DNA of 64,000 bases from Streptomyces sp. NBC_00078 (GTDB taxonomy: Bacteria; Actinomycetota; Actinomycetes; Streptomycetales; Streptomycetaceae). The notes beneath the pieces were generated by a model. The model was not told where the DNA came from. It saw only the letters and a list, made by a program, of their open reading frames with translations, and searched no databases. This document shows positions 53,694 through 62,985 of the stretch, one piece after another; positions within the stretch are counted from its first letter, which is position 1, and each line of letters starts with the position of its first letter. The stretch is taken from contig NZ_JAPELX010000001.1 in NCBI RefSeq assembly GCF_026343335.1, positions 7,316,001 to 7,380,000 on the forward strand, in the 5' to 3' direction. Position numbers and translations under genes: made by a program.

Positions 53694-54060
53694 GTGGGTC
53701 GTTCATGTACTCCCAGGCCGCTGCTCCCGGCGGGTGTGCGATGCAGGTGTCGAGCGGGGTGAGCGGCTCCGGGGAGACCGTCACGGTCATGGCCAAGTCC
53801 GACGACTTCCCACCAAGCGGGTCAGCCCCTGCCAGGCCGGCACCGGCTTCTGGATACCGAGCGGCTCCCACCACAGGGACGCCGCCTGGCGGGTCTTCGA
53901 GTGGTTCTTCGGCGAGGCACCGGCGAGGGCGTGAGCCTCCGGTGGCTGGAGCATCCCGGCCCTCATGTCCCTGCGTTCGCTCATGCCGTCCCAAGTGCCG
54001 TATCAGAAGCGGGTGTTGGAGGCGCAAGGCCGAGCTGAAGCGCTACTCGGTGATCGCCCC
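53694..54060 (+). pseudogene. Remnant of a sugar-binding-protein gene
   Basis: Short, frame-shifted fragments with binding-protein character: MYSQAAAPGGCAMQ and GETVTVMAKSDD in one frame, GFWIPSGSHHRDAAWRVFEWFFGEAPA in another and GGWSIPALMSLRSLMPSQVPYQKRVLEAQ in a third. WIPSGSHHRDAAW-x-FEWF resembles the C-terminal P-x-G-S-K-x-P-x-A-A-W-x-F-x-W-F signature of family-1 binding proteins. No continuous frame exists. A permease tail follows. Confidence 0.55.
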
Positions 54061-54139
54061 TGCCGCAGGCCTGGCCGGTCCTCTCCGCGAGCTTCGTGAT
54101 CGTGTTCACCCGGACCTGGGTGACCACGTCGCCCCGCAG

Positions 54140-54328
54140 CTCCTGCTCTCCACCGACCGCACCACCCTCGCGGTCGCCGTCATGTCCACCTGCGTCACCT
54201 CCGCCGGCACCCCGGGCACCCGCTTCCGGGCCGCGGCCTCGGTGATGTACGTCGTCCCGGTCCCGCCGATCTTCCTGATCGCCCGGCGCGGCTTCGTCGC
54301 CGGCATGTCCACCACCGGCCTCAAGTAG
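54140..54328 (+). pseudogene. C-terminal remnant of a CUT1 permease
   Basis: The last 62 codons of a MalG-like permease remain: LLLSTDRTTLAVAVMSTCVT, FRAAASVMYVVPVPPIFLIA and RRGFVAGMSTTGLK with a stop. The tail R-F-V-A-G-x-T-x-G-x-x-K is the family ending. The membrane core and EAA loop are missing. It ends 34 bases before the beta-helix enzyme gene, so the lost transporter was probably in the same operon. Confidence 0.75.
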
Positions 54329-54361
54329 CGCCTGCCGCCTCCCTGTTGCAAGGAGTCACGC

Positions 54362-55888
54362 ATGAATACGCTCCTGTCACGGCGTACCGCTCTCCAGGCG
54401 GCCGGCGCCACCGTGCTCGCCACCGGTCCGGCGGGCGGTCTGACGGCCACCGCGGCTCACGCGGACCCGGCCAGATCCGCGCCGAAGCTGGTCACCTACC
54501 CCCGCCCACCCGCCATGCCGACCAACACCAGCTTCAAGGTACGGGCCCGCACCGCTCCCGACGGCGACTGGCAGACCCTCGACATCTACCGGCCGCAGCT
54601 GGCGGAGATCAACGCCAACACCGGCTCCGCCAGGATCTACAACTCCTCGATGGTGTACTTCGACTTCCAGGGATCCGTCGAAGTCGAGGTGACGTACCTC
54701 AAGGGCGGTACCACCAAGGCCCGGGTGAGGCCGGACTCCCTGGGCATCAAGCCCGAACTCGGCGGCGACACCCTGGTGTTCGCGCTGGACGAGCCGAAGG
54801 ACGTGGTCGTCCAGGTCAACGACGAGATCTTCGACTGTCTGCACGTCATCACCAACCACATCGACCACGCCCCGTGCACCGCCGACGACCCGGACGTCAT
54901 CTACTTCGGCCCCGGCGTGCACACCGTCACCGGCAACGTCCTCACCGTCCCCAGCGGCAAGACCGTCCATCTCGCGGGCGGCGCGGTCCTCCAGGCGCAG
55001 GTGTTCTTCAAGAACGTGGAGAAGGCCACGCTCAAGGGGCACGGCGTGATCAACGGGGGCCCCGGCGCCATCCTCTGCGAGGGCAGCAAGAACATCCGCG
55101 TCGAGAACGTCATCATCATGAACCCCAACGGCTACGCCGGCACGTTCGGCATGAGCGAGAACGTGCACGTCAAAAAGGCGCGCGCGTTCAGCTCGAAGGG
55201 CAACGGAGACGGTTTCGACGTCTTCTCCTCGACCGAAATCACCTTCGACGGCTGCTTCATGCGCAACTCCGACGACTGCTTCGCCATCTACTGCCACCGC
55301 TGGGACTACTACGGCGACACCAGGAACATCACCATCCAGAACTGCACCCTCTGGGCGGATGTCGCCCACCCGATCAACGTCGGCACACATGGCAACACCG
55401 ACGCACCCGAAACGCTTGAGAACCTGCTCATCAAGAACATCGACGTCCTCGACCACCGCGAGCCCCAGATGAACTACCAGGGCTGCATCGCCCTCAACCC
55501 CGGCGACGCCAACCTCATCAAGAACGTCCGTATCGAGGACGTCCGTGTCGAGGACTTCCGCTGGGGCCAGGTCATCTACATGAAGGTGATGTTCAACCCG
55601 AAGTACAACACCTCCGTCGGGCGTGGCATCCAGGACGTCTACGTCAAGAACCTCAGCTACACGGGCACCCACGCCGAGCCGGCGCTGTTCCTCGGCTACG
55701 ACGCCGACCACGCCATCGACAAGGTCACCTTCGAGAACCTGGTGATCAACGGCGTGGTCGTCGCCGACTCGATGAAGAAGCCGGCCTGGTACTACACCAC
55801 CGACGCGGTCCAGTGGTTCTACAACGAGCACGTCACGAACCTGAGGTTCCTCACGACCGCCGAGGCAGAGGCGGCCGCAGCGTCATGA
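54362..55888 (+). CDS. Tat-secreted right-handed beta-helix glycosidase/lyase (GH28/GH49-like)
   Basis: A 508-residue exported protein. Tat signal SRRTALQAAGATVLATG, cleavage near AHA/DP. A small N-terminal beta domain (about 40-160, KVRARTAPDGDWQTLDIYRP) precedes a beta-helix (about 160-500) with stacked repeats: NVEKATLKGHGVINGG, SKNIRVENVIIMNPNGY, GFDVFSSTEITFDGCFMRNSDDCFAIYCHR. The GDGFD and NSDDC pair resembles catalytic acids of GH28/GH49-type enzymes. The exact family and substrate are unsettled. AAGGAG precedes ATG 54362. It overlaps the next enzyme gene by ATGA. Confidence 0.82.
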   Translation: MNTLLSRRTALQAAGATVLATGPAGGLTATAAHADPARSAPKLVTYPRPPAMPTNTSFKVRARTAPDGDWQTLDIYRPQLAEINANTGSARIYNSSMVYFDFQGSVEVEVTYLKGGTTKARVRPDSLGIKPELGGDTLVFALDEPKDVVVQVNDEIFDCLHVITNHIDHAPCTADDPDVIYFGPGVHTVTGNVLTVPSGKTVHLAGGAVLQAQVFFKNVEKATLKGHGVINGGPGAILCEGSKNIRVENVIIMNPNGYAGTFGMSENVHVKKARAFSSKGNGDGFDVFSSTEITFDGCFMRNSDDCFAIYCHRWDYYGDTRNITIQNCTLWADVAHPINVGTHGNTDAPETLENLLIKNIDVLDHREPQMNYQGCIALNPGDANLIKNVRIEDVRVEDFRWGQVIYMKVMFNPKYNTSVGRGIQDVYVKNLSYTGTHAEPALFLGYDADHAIDKVTFENLVINGVVVADSMKKPAWYYTTDAVQWFYNEHVTNLRFLTTAEAEAAAAS

Positions 55889-58800
55889 CGATCCCCGCAC
55901 CGAGCCGCAGGGGCTTCCTCGGCGGCACGGCCGCCCTGTTGCTGGCGTCGGGTGCGAGCGGACTGCTCGTGCCCGGCGCCGCGCAGGCCGCCGTACGGAA
56001 CCACACCGGTACCCGGGCCTTCGCCCACCCCGGGCTCCTGCACACCGCGGCCGACCTCGCCCGTATGAAGGCAGCGGTCGCCGCCGAGCAGTCTCCTGTC
56101 CACGACGGGTACCTGGCACTCGCGGCCCACGCCCGCTCCTCGGCCTCGTACGCCGTGCAGAACACCGGCCAGATCACCAGCTGGGGCCGCGGCCCGAGCA
56201 ACTTCCAGAACCAGGCCGTCGCGGACTCGGCCGCCGCCTACCAGAACGCCCTCATGTGGTCGGTCACGGGCGAGAGGGCCCACGCGGACAAGGCCCGCGA
56301 CATCCTCAACGCCTGGTCGACGTCGCTGACGGCGATCACCGGCGCGGACGGCCCTCTCGGCGCGGGGCTGCAGGTCTTCAAGTTCGTCAACGCGGGCGAA
56401 CTGCTGCGCCACAGCGACTACGACGGCTGGACGGACTCGGACATCGCCCGCTGCGAGCGGTCCTTCCTCGACGTCTGGTATCCCGCCGTGTCCGGCTACA
56501 TGCTCTACGCCAACGGCAACTGGGACCTGACGGCCATTCAGGCCATCCTGGCCATCGGGGTGTTCTGCGAGGAGGCCGTGCTCTTCGAGGACGCCCTGCG
56601 CTTCGCCGCGGCCGGCGCAGGCAACGGCAGCATCCCGCACCGCATCGTCACCGCCGCCGGCCAGGGCCAGGAGGCAGGCCGCGACCAGGGCCACGAACAG
56701 CTCGCCATCGGCCTGACCGGCGACATCGCACAGGTCGCCTGGAGCCAGGGCGTCGACCTGTGGGGCCACGACGAGAACCGCATCCTCGCCAACTTCGAGT
56801 ACACCGCCCGCTACAACCTCGGCGGCGACGTCCCCTTCACCCCCGACCTCGACCGCACCGGCAAGTACATCAAGACCGTCGTCTCCGCCATCGCTCGCGG
56901 TGCCCTGCCACCGGTCTACGAGATGGCCTACGCCCACTACGCCGGCGTCCGCGGCCTGGACGCCCCGAACACGAAGGCCGCCGTCTTCCGCGGCACCGGC
57001 GGTGCCCGCGTCGTCGAGGGCAGCAACGACGACCTGCCCGGCTGGGGCACCTGCACCTACGCCGGCGCGACAGCCCCGGCGCCGACCGCGCCGGCCGCTC
57101 CGGCGGGGGTCACCGCCGTCGGCACCGACAAGGCCGTCACCGTGAGCTGGCTCCCGTCCGCCTGGGCGAGCAGCTATACCGTCCGCCGGGCCACCCAGCC
57201 CGAGGGGCCGTACGAGGAGATCGCCGCGGGGGTCGACAAGCCGGCCCACAGCGACGGCGGCGCGCACCGGGGGCGGACCTACTACTACACGGTCGCCGCC
57301 GCCAACTCCCAAGGAATGAGCGGGGATTCGAGCGCCGCCTCGGCCACGGCCGGCCTCCCCGGCCGCTGGTCCACCCGCGACCTCGGCGACGTGAGGATCC
57401 CCGGTTCAGCCGCCTTCGACGGCGACCGTTTCGTCCTGGAGGCGAGCGGCACCTCCGACACGTGCCGACTGGTGCATCTGCCGCTGCCCGGCGACGGCAC
57501 CGTCACCGCGCGGATCGTGTGGCCGCTCAGCTCCCAGTACTCCAAGATCGGCGTCACCCTCCGCGCCTCCCTTGACGCCCACGCCGCGCACGCCGCCATG
57601 CTGGTCCAGGGGCTGCCGCTGCACACCTGGAGCGGTGTGTGGAGCGTGCGGCCCTCGGACGGGGCGGACGTCCTGGGCACCGGCAGCACACCCGTACCGC
57701 CCGCCCAGCAGGACGCCATCACCACCAACGCCGCCTTCCCGATCTCCAGCCTCGGCACCCTCCCGGAGTCCGCGACCCCGCTCCAGGCCCCGTACGTCGA
57801 GGGCGCGGGCGACGGCTACCGGCTGCGGGCGCCGTACTGGGTGCGGGTGACGCGCAGGGGCCGCCGCTGTATCGGCGCCATCTCCCCGGACGGCATCCGC
57901 TGGACCGAAGTCGGCTCCACGGACGTCGCGTTGGGCCGCACCGCCTATGCCGGTCTCGTCCTCACCTCCTGCCTCGGTGTCGACGAGGAGTACGCCGAGA
58001 CCGGTACCGGCGCCTTCGACAACGTCACCGTGACGTCGGCCTCGCGGGACATCTGGTCGACGCCGCGCCCCGCCGGCACGGCCACCGGCCTCACCGCGAC
58101 CTCCGGCGCCGACGCCGTCGAGCTGGCCTGGACCGACCCGGACCCCTCGGCCCGCTTCAAGGTGCTGCGCGCCACGGACGCCGACGGCCCCTACCACACC
58201 CTCGCGACCTGCGTCGGCGCCGTGGGCTTCGGCACCCGCATCCGGTACGCGGACGCCACCGGCACCCCGGGCACCACCTACCACTACGTCGTCGCGGCGA
58301 CCAACTCCGGCGGCCGCGGCCCCCTCTCGGAGTCCGCCAACGCACGGATGCCCACTCCCTCGGCACCCCAACTCACCTCGGCCGCAGCGGCGTTCGCGAA
58401 CAAGGGCGTTCCGTTCCGGCACCTCCTGCGTGCCTCGCACGAGCCCGTGAGGTTCGCCGCCGACGGGCTCCCCGACGGCCTGCGCGTCGACAGGCGCACC
58501 GGCCTGATCTCCGGAACGCCCCACACGACCGGTGAGTTCACCGTCAGGACCGGCGCGAGCAACGCGTCCGGCGACGCGACCGGCACCCTCACCCTCACCG
58601 TCGGCACACCCCCGCCCACCCCCTGGACCCATGGCGACCTCGGCGACGTGATCCTCGACGACCGCGCCCAAGGGACGCTCGGCGTGGTCGCGATCCGCAC
58701 CCCCGGCAGCACCTCGTACGGCGACGGGACCTTCACCGTCCGCGGGGCGGGCGTCGACCTGACGGTCAACAGCCAGGGAATGACCGGGCAGTTCGTACGC

Positions 58801-59220
58801 CGGACCGTCACCGGTGACGCCGAGGTCACCGCCCGCCTCGTCTCCCGGGACGGAGCCACGGCGGACCGGGTGGGCCTGCTGATGGCCAAGTCGCTGTCAC
58901 CGTTCGACCAGGCCGCCGGTGCGATCGTGACCGGCGGGACCAGCGCGCAGCTGATGCTGCGCAAGACCGTCGCCGGTGCCTCCGCGTTCTCCGGCACCGC
59001 GACCGTTCAACTGCCCCTGCTGCTGCGGCTGAAGCGCACCGGGACCGCCTTCGCCGCGGCCGTCTCCACCGATGACGGCGCCACCTGGACGGCCCTCGCC
59101 TCGGGCGAGATACCCGGCTTCGGTGACGCCCCCTACCACGTGGGCCTGGTGGTCTGCTCCCGCAGCCCCCTGGCCCTCGGCACCGCCCACTTCGAAGAGG
59201 TGAGCATCACCGCCGACTGA
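55885..59220 (+). CDS. Large Tat-secreted multidomain alginate-lyase-fold enzyme
   Basis: A 1111-residue exported protein. Tat signal SRRGFLGGTAALLLASG (about 1-37). The alginate_lyase/PL38-like alpha-toroid (about 45-390) has AYQNALMWSVTGERAHADKARDILNAWS, ANGNWDLTAIQAILAIGVF and GQEAGRDQGHEQLAIGLTGDIA. After the Pro/Ala linker TAPAPTAPAAPAGV come an FN3 domain (about 400-490), a concanavalin-like domain (about 495-690), a second FN3 (about 700-785), a putative Ig He_PIG domain (about 800-880) and a C-terminal concanavalin-like domain (about 885-1110). Uronic-acid polymer cleavage outside the cell is inferred. ATG 55885 overlaps the preceding stop. Confidence 0.85.
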   Translation: MTIPAPSRRGFLGGTAALLLASGASGLLVPGAAQAAVRNHTGTRAFAHPGLLHTAADLARMKAAVAAEQSPVHDGYLALAAHARSSASYAVQNTGQITSWGRGPSNFQNQAVADSAAAYQNALMWSVTGERAHADKARDILNAWSTSLTAITGADGPLGAGLQVFKFVNAGELLRHSDYDGWTDSDIARCERSFLDVWYPAVSGYMLYANGNWDLTAIQAILAIGVFCEEAVLFEDALRFAAAGAGNGSIPHRIVTAAGQGQEAGRDQGHEQLAIGLTGDIAQVAWSQGVDLWGHDENRILANFEYTARYNLGGDVPFTPDLDRTGKYIKTVVSAIARGALPPVYEMAYAHYAGVRGLDAPNTKAAVFRGTGGARVVEGSNDDLPGWGTCTYAGATAPAPTAPAAPAGVTAVGTDKAVTVSWLPSAWASSYTVRRATQPEGPYEEIAAGVDKPAHSDGGAHRGRTYYYTVAAANSQGMSGDSSAASATAGLPGRWSTRDLGDVRIPGSAAFDGDRFVLEASGTSDTCRLVHLPLPGDGTVTARIVWPLSSQYSKIGVTLRASLDAHAAHAAMLVQGLPLHTWSGVWSVRPSDGADVLGTGSTPVPPAQQDAITTNAAFPISSLGTLPESATPLQAPYVEGAGDGYRLRAPYWVRVTRRGRRCIGAISPDGIRWTEVGSTDVALGRTAYAGLVLTSCLGVDEEYAETGTGAFDNVTVTSASRDIWSTPRPAGTATGLTATSGADAVELAWTDPDPSARFKVLRATDADGPYHTLATCVGAVGFGTRIRYADATGTPGTTYHYVVAATNSGGRGPLSESANARMPTPSAPQLTSAAAAFANKGVPFRHLLRASHEPVRFAADGLPDGLRVDRRTGLISGTPHTTGEFTVRTGASNASGDATGTLTLTVGTPPPTPWTHGDLGDVILDDRAQGTLGVVAIRTPGSTSYGDGTFTVRGAGVDLTVNSQGMTGQFVRRTVTGDAEVTARLVSRDGATADRVGLLMAKSLSPFDQAAGAIVTGGTSAQLMLRKTVAGASAFSGTATVQLPLLLRLKRTGTAFAAAVSTDDGATWTALASGEIPGFGDAPYHVGLVVCSRSPLALGTAHFEEVSITAD

Positions 59221-59232
59221 TCCCCCCACGGA

Positions 59233-60519
59233 ATGGAACAACCCATGATGAGCCGCACTTCCCCCCACCACATCCCTGCGCAACACCCGTCCGAATCAGC
59301 TGAGTTGAGCCGCCGCGGTCTGCTGAGGACCGCCGGCGGACTCACCGCCGCTCTCGCTCTCGGGGGCTCCACCGCCGCGCTCGCGGGCACCACCGCCGCC
59401 GCGGCCCCGGCGGCCTTCACCCACCCCGGCATGCTCCACAACGCCGGCGACATAAACCGCGCCAAGGGCAGGGTCGCGGAGGGAACCGACCCCTGGCTCT
59501 CCGGCTGGAAGAAGCTGACCGCCAACTCCCACTCGCAGTCCACCTGGACGCCCAACCCGCAGGCCACCATCATCCGCGGCGGCACGGGCCAGAACTACGG
59601 CATCCTCTACAACGACATCGCCGCCGCCTACCAGAACGCCCTGCGCTGGGCCGTGGGCGGTACGGCCGCCAACGGCGACACCGCCGTCAGGATCCTCAAC
59701 GCCTGGTCGTCCAAACTGACCACCGTCACCGGAAACGCCGACCGGTTCCTCGCCGCCGGCATCTACGGCTGGACGTTCTGCCAGGCCGCCGAACTCATGC
59801 GCGGCCACGCCGGGTTCAACCTCGCCGCCTTCCAGAAGATGATGGTCAACGTCTTCTACCCGCTCAACAACGACTTCCTGACCCACCACAACGGCGCCTG
59901 CATCACCAACTACTGGGCCAACTGGGACCTGTGCAACATGGCCTCGATCATGGCCATCGGGATCCTCACCGACAACGCGGCCAAGTACGACCAGGCCGTC
60001 ACCTACTTCAAGTCCGGCGCAGGCAACGGCTCCATCGCGCACGCGGTGCCGCACCTCTACACCGACTCCGACGGCTACGGCCTCGGCCAGTGGCAGGAGT
60101 CCGGCCGCGACCAGGGGCACACCGTCATGGGCATGGGCCAGATGGGCGCGCTCTGCGAGATGGCCTGGAACCAGGGCGACGACCTGTACTCGTACGACAG
60201 CCGCCGCTTCATGAAGGCCGCCCAGTACGTCGCCAAGTACAACCTGGGCCAGGACGTGCCCTACACCACCTACAAGTGGGGCACCGGGCAGAACTGCGCC
60301 CAGATGTCCCAGACGGTGATCAGCGCCGGCTCCCGCGGCGCGCTGCGCCCGGTCTGGGCCATGCTCCACTACCACTACAACCGGCGCCTGTACCTCGACG
60401 ACAAGTACATCTCGGCCATGTACGGCCGCGTCGCCCCCGAAGGCGGAGGGGGTGACTTCGGCTCCACCAGCGGCGGCTACGACCAGCTCGGCTTCGGCAC
60501 CCTGATGTACGCGAAGTAA
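59233..60519 (+). CDS. Tat-secreted alginate-lyase-fold enzyme
   Basis: A 428-residue exported enzyme, paralogous to the lyase part of the preceding protein. Tat signal LSRRGLLRTAGGLTAALALGG. The alpha-toroid has AYQNALRWAVGGTAANGDTAVRILNAWSSKL, WANWDLCNMASIMAIGILTD and GQWQESGRDQGHTVMGMGQMGALCEMAWNQGDDL, the same NWD and SGRDQGH signatures. It is single-domain, so it may act on shorter fragments released by the large enzyme. Possible starts are ATG 59233, 59245 and 59248; GGAA upstream favours the later two. A hairpin follows. Confidence 0.87.
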   Translation: MEQPMMSRTSPHHIPAQHPSESAELSRRGLLRTAGGLTAALALGGSTAALAGTTAAAAPAAFTHPGMLHNAGDINRAKGRVAEGTDPWLSGWKKLTANSHSQSTWTPNPQATIIRGGTGQNYGILYNDIAAAYQNALRWAVGGTAANGDTAVRILNAWSSKLTTVTGNADRFLAAGIYGWTFCQAAELMRGHAGFNLAAFQKMMVNVFYPLNNDFLTHHNGACITNYWANWDLCNMASIMAIGILTDNAAKYDQAVTYFKSGAGNGSIAHAVPHLYTDSDGYGLGQWQESGRDQGHTVMGMGQMGALCEMAWNQGDDLYSYDSRRFMKAAQYVAKYNLGQDVPYTTYKWGTGQNCAQMSQTVISAGSRGALRPVWAMLHYHYNRRLYLDDKYISAMYGRVAPEGGGGDFGSTSGGYDQLGFGTLMYAK

Positions 60520-60533
60520 GCGCGCACGTAACC

Positions 60534-60558
60534 GGGTACGCAACGTAGTCGCGTACCC
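60534..60558 (+). terminator. Hairpin after the second lyase gene
   Basis: GGGTACGC (60534-60541) pairs perfectly with GCGTACCC (60551-60558) over a 9-base loop, 15 bases after the lyase stop. It probably ends the enzyme operon. Confidence 0.65.
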
Positions 60559-60658
60559 CAAGTAGCCGCCGAATCGCGCTCTGCACCGGAATACCCGGGC
60601 GACCTGTGGTGCTCTGTTGTTCACGGTGCAGTAGCGCGGTGAGGAGGCTGGTGGTCGT

Positions 60659-62245
60659 ATGACGGCAGCAGTCCGGACAGACCCCGTGGTGAGCACGCCG
60701 TACGGGGCCGTACGCGGCCGGTACGAGCACGGGATCGCGGTGTTCCGGGGCATCCCGTACGCCGCGCCCCCTTTCGGCCCGCGCCGTTTCCGGCCCCCGG
60801 CGCCTCCCGAGCCCTGGGACGGCGTGCGCGACGCGGGCGCGTTCGGGCCGACGCCGCCGAAGCCCCCGTACTCGGAGGCCTTCGAGAAGTACCTCTCCGA
60901 CCCGGTCGTCCCCGGTGACGACTGCCTGAATCTGAACGTGTGGACTCCCGAGCCGGGCCCCGGGGCCCGGCTCCCCGTTCTGGTGTGGCTGCATGGCGGC
61001 GCCCTGACCAGGGGATCCTCCGCTGTGCCGGTGTACGACGGGCGGACCTTCGCCCGGGACGGCGTCGTCCTGGTCTCGGTGAACTACCGGCTGGGAGTGG
61101 AGGGCTACGGACTGTTCCCGGACACCCCCGCCAACCCCGGCCTGCGCGACCAGCTCGCCGCCCTGCGGTGGGTGCACGAGTCGGTCGCGGCCTTCGGCGG
61201 CGACCCGGACCGGATCACCCTGGCCGGCCAGTCCGCAGGGGCGATCAGCACCGGCGCCCTGCTGGCCGCCCCGCAGGCGCAGGGGCTGGTGCGGCGGGCG
61301 GTCCTGCAGAGCGGTCCGCCCGAGGCGCTCGAACGGGACAGGGTGCGGCGGATGGTGCGCCGCATGGCGACGCGGCTGAAGATCCCCGCCACCGCCGCGG
61401 CCTTCGCCGAGGTCGACCGCGAGCTGCTGCTGCACACGCAGTCCGAGGTCGGCAAGCTCAGCAGCCCGGTGCTCGGCGGCCCCTCCTTCGGCATCGTCGT
61501 CGACGGCGACCTCGTGCCGCGCGACCCGCTGGAGGCACTCGTCGACGGTGACATGGCGCGGGGCGTCGACCTGATGCTCGGCTGGACCAGCGAGGAGTAC
61601 CGCCTCTGGCTCGTACCCGGCGGCCTCCTGGAACGCGTCGACCGGCTGGGCGCGGTCGCTCTCGCCGGCGCCATGGCCCGGTGCCACTGCGGCACCGAGG
61701 TACCCCGCGGCTACCGCACCCTGCACCCGCAGGCCCACACCGCCGAGATCGTCGGCCAGATGGTCACCGATCACCTGCTGCGCCTCCCGCTGCACCGGCT
61801 GGCGGACGCCCGCCCCGACTCCTCCCACGTGTACGAGTTCGCCTGGCCCTCCGGCCTCCCCGGCCTCGGCGCCTGCCACGCCCTGGAGCTGGGTTTCGTC
61901 TTCGACTCGGGAGATGTTCCCGAGTCCCGCAAGCTGGCGGGCGACGGTGCCCCGCAAGAACTGGCCGACACGATGCACCGGGCATGGGTGCGGTTCGCAT
62001 CAGACGGCGACCCCGGCTGGGAGTGCTGGGACGAGACGCACCCGGTGCGGATCTTCGATGCGGGCGAGCCGCGCACCGCCCGCGGCCCGCGCGATGCCGA
62101 GCTGGCCCTGTGGGCGGCCGACGCCCTCAGGACTCCGGAACCCGCACCCGCCCCGGCCGCCGCAGACGGTTCACCCGCGAGAACCGCGGAGCTGCGGTCG
62201 GTCGTACGACGGCTTCGCCTGCCCGGCTCCGTCCGCCGGCAGTGA
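60659..62245 (+). CDS. Carboxylesterase type B
   Basis: A 528-residue serine esterase with no signal peptide. Oxyanion region VLVWLHGGALTRGS, nucleophile Ser192 in LAGQSAGA, DCLNLNVWTP and EEYRLWLVPGG segments, all standard for the type-B fold. Acetyl or feruloyl groups on plant polymers are possible substrates. ATG 60659 has GAGGAGG upstream. It follows the lyase operon in the same direction but past a hairpin, so it probably has its own promoter. Confidence 0.9.
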   Translation: MTAAVRTDPVVSTPYGAVRGRYEHGIAVFRGIPYAAPPFGPRRFRPPAPPEPWDGVRDAGAFGPTPPKPPYSEAFEKYLSDPVVPGDDCLNLNVWTPEPGPGARLPVLVWLHGGALTRGSSAVPVYDGRTFARDGVVLVSVNYRLGVEGYGLFPDTPANPGLRDQLAALRWVHESVAAFGGDPDRITLAGQSAGAISTGALLAAPQAQGLVRRAVLQSGPPEALERDRVRRMVRRMATRLKIPATAAAFAEVDRELLLHTQSEVGKLSSPVLGGPSFGIVVDGDLVPRDPLEALVDGDMARGVDLMLGWTSEEYRLWLVPGGLLERVDRLGAVALAGAMARCHCGTEVPRGYRTLHPQAHTAEIVGQMVTDHLLRLPLHRLADARPDSSHVYEFAWPSGLPGLGACHALELGFVFDSGDVPESRKLAGDGAPQELADTMHRAWVRFASDGDPGWECWDETHPVRIFDAGEPRTARGPRDAELALWAADALRTPEPAPAPAAADGSPARTAELRSVVRRLRLPGSVRRQ

Positions 62246-62254
62246 CCCGTCCCG

Positions 62255-62480
62255 TCACGCCGGCTCCTTCAGCGCGGCCGGCGAGTCCCGCACCACCACA
62301 TGCGTGCCCAGCAGCAGGTGCTCGTCGGGCTTCTCCGAGGGTACGGCCGAGGGCCGTACGGACGGCGAGGCTGCCCGGCTCCTGGTGGGGGACGTGCACC
62401 GGGGTCAGGGCCGGGTGCAGGTCGCGGGCGAACGGGATGTCGTCGTGGCCGGCCAGGGAGACGTGGCCGGGACGCCAGGC
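62255..62480 (-). pseudogene. C-terminal remnant of a LacI-family regulator
   Basis: In one minus-strand frame VSLAGHDDIPFARDLHPALTP with VHVPHQEPGSLAVRTALG is the LacI sensor end, matching the intact regulator's VSIVGYDDIPLASQL and VHVPYEEMG. The rest, EKPDEHLLLGTHVVVRDSPAALKEPA and stop, is in another frame, so at least one frameshift separates them. The HTH and most of the sensor are missing. It is probably the degraded regulator of the adjacent esterase. Confidence 0.78.
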
Positions 62481-62602
62481 CCTCCTTGTACCCGGGGCTG
62501 CGGCTGCCCCGACGGTGACTGAGCTGATGCCGAACGGGCTTGCCTGCGTGCGGAGGTGGGCTCCCCTGGCAGGAGGAGCCCACCTCGGGGATGTGTGAGG
62601 GG

Positions 62603-62985
62603 TTATTCCGTGCGCAGGCACTCCGGGCGCATCATCCGCAGCGGCGGCGGCAGGCTGAGCAGCGTGACCACGCCGACCACCGCCGCGCCCACACCGGTCA
62701 TGGTCAGGACGCTCGCCCAGTCCATGGCCACCGGTGCACGGGTCATCTTCAGCAGCACCGAGCCGAGCATGATACCCACCGTCGTGGCCAGTACGAGGCC
62801 GAGCCGACCGGGAGGGCCGTCTGCCACAGCACCGACAGGCTCAGTGTGCGGCGCCGGGTGCCGAAGGCGACCAGTGCGGAGAGCAGTTTCCTGCGCTCGC
62901 GCAGCGGCTCCAGCTGGGAGACCAGCAGACTCGCGCCGATCAGTGCCAGCACGAAGGCGGAGCCGACGAACAGGCCGGATGCCGT
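62603..62985 (-). pseudogene. C-terminal remnant of an FtsX-like ABC permease, frameshifted
   Basis: SGLFVGSAFVLALIGASLLV, SQLEPLRERRKLLSALVAFGTRRRTLSLSVLWQTALP is in one frame and GLVLATTVGIMLGSVLLKMTR, VLTMTGVGAAVVGVVTLLSLPPPLRMMRPECLRTE is in another, joined near 62815. Both belong to the last two or three helices of an FtsX/MacB-type permease. The upstream part ends directly against the homocysteine methyltransferase stop. Confidence 0.8.
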
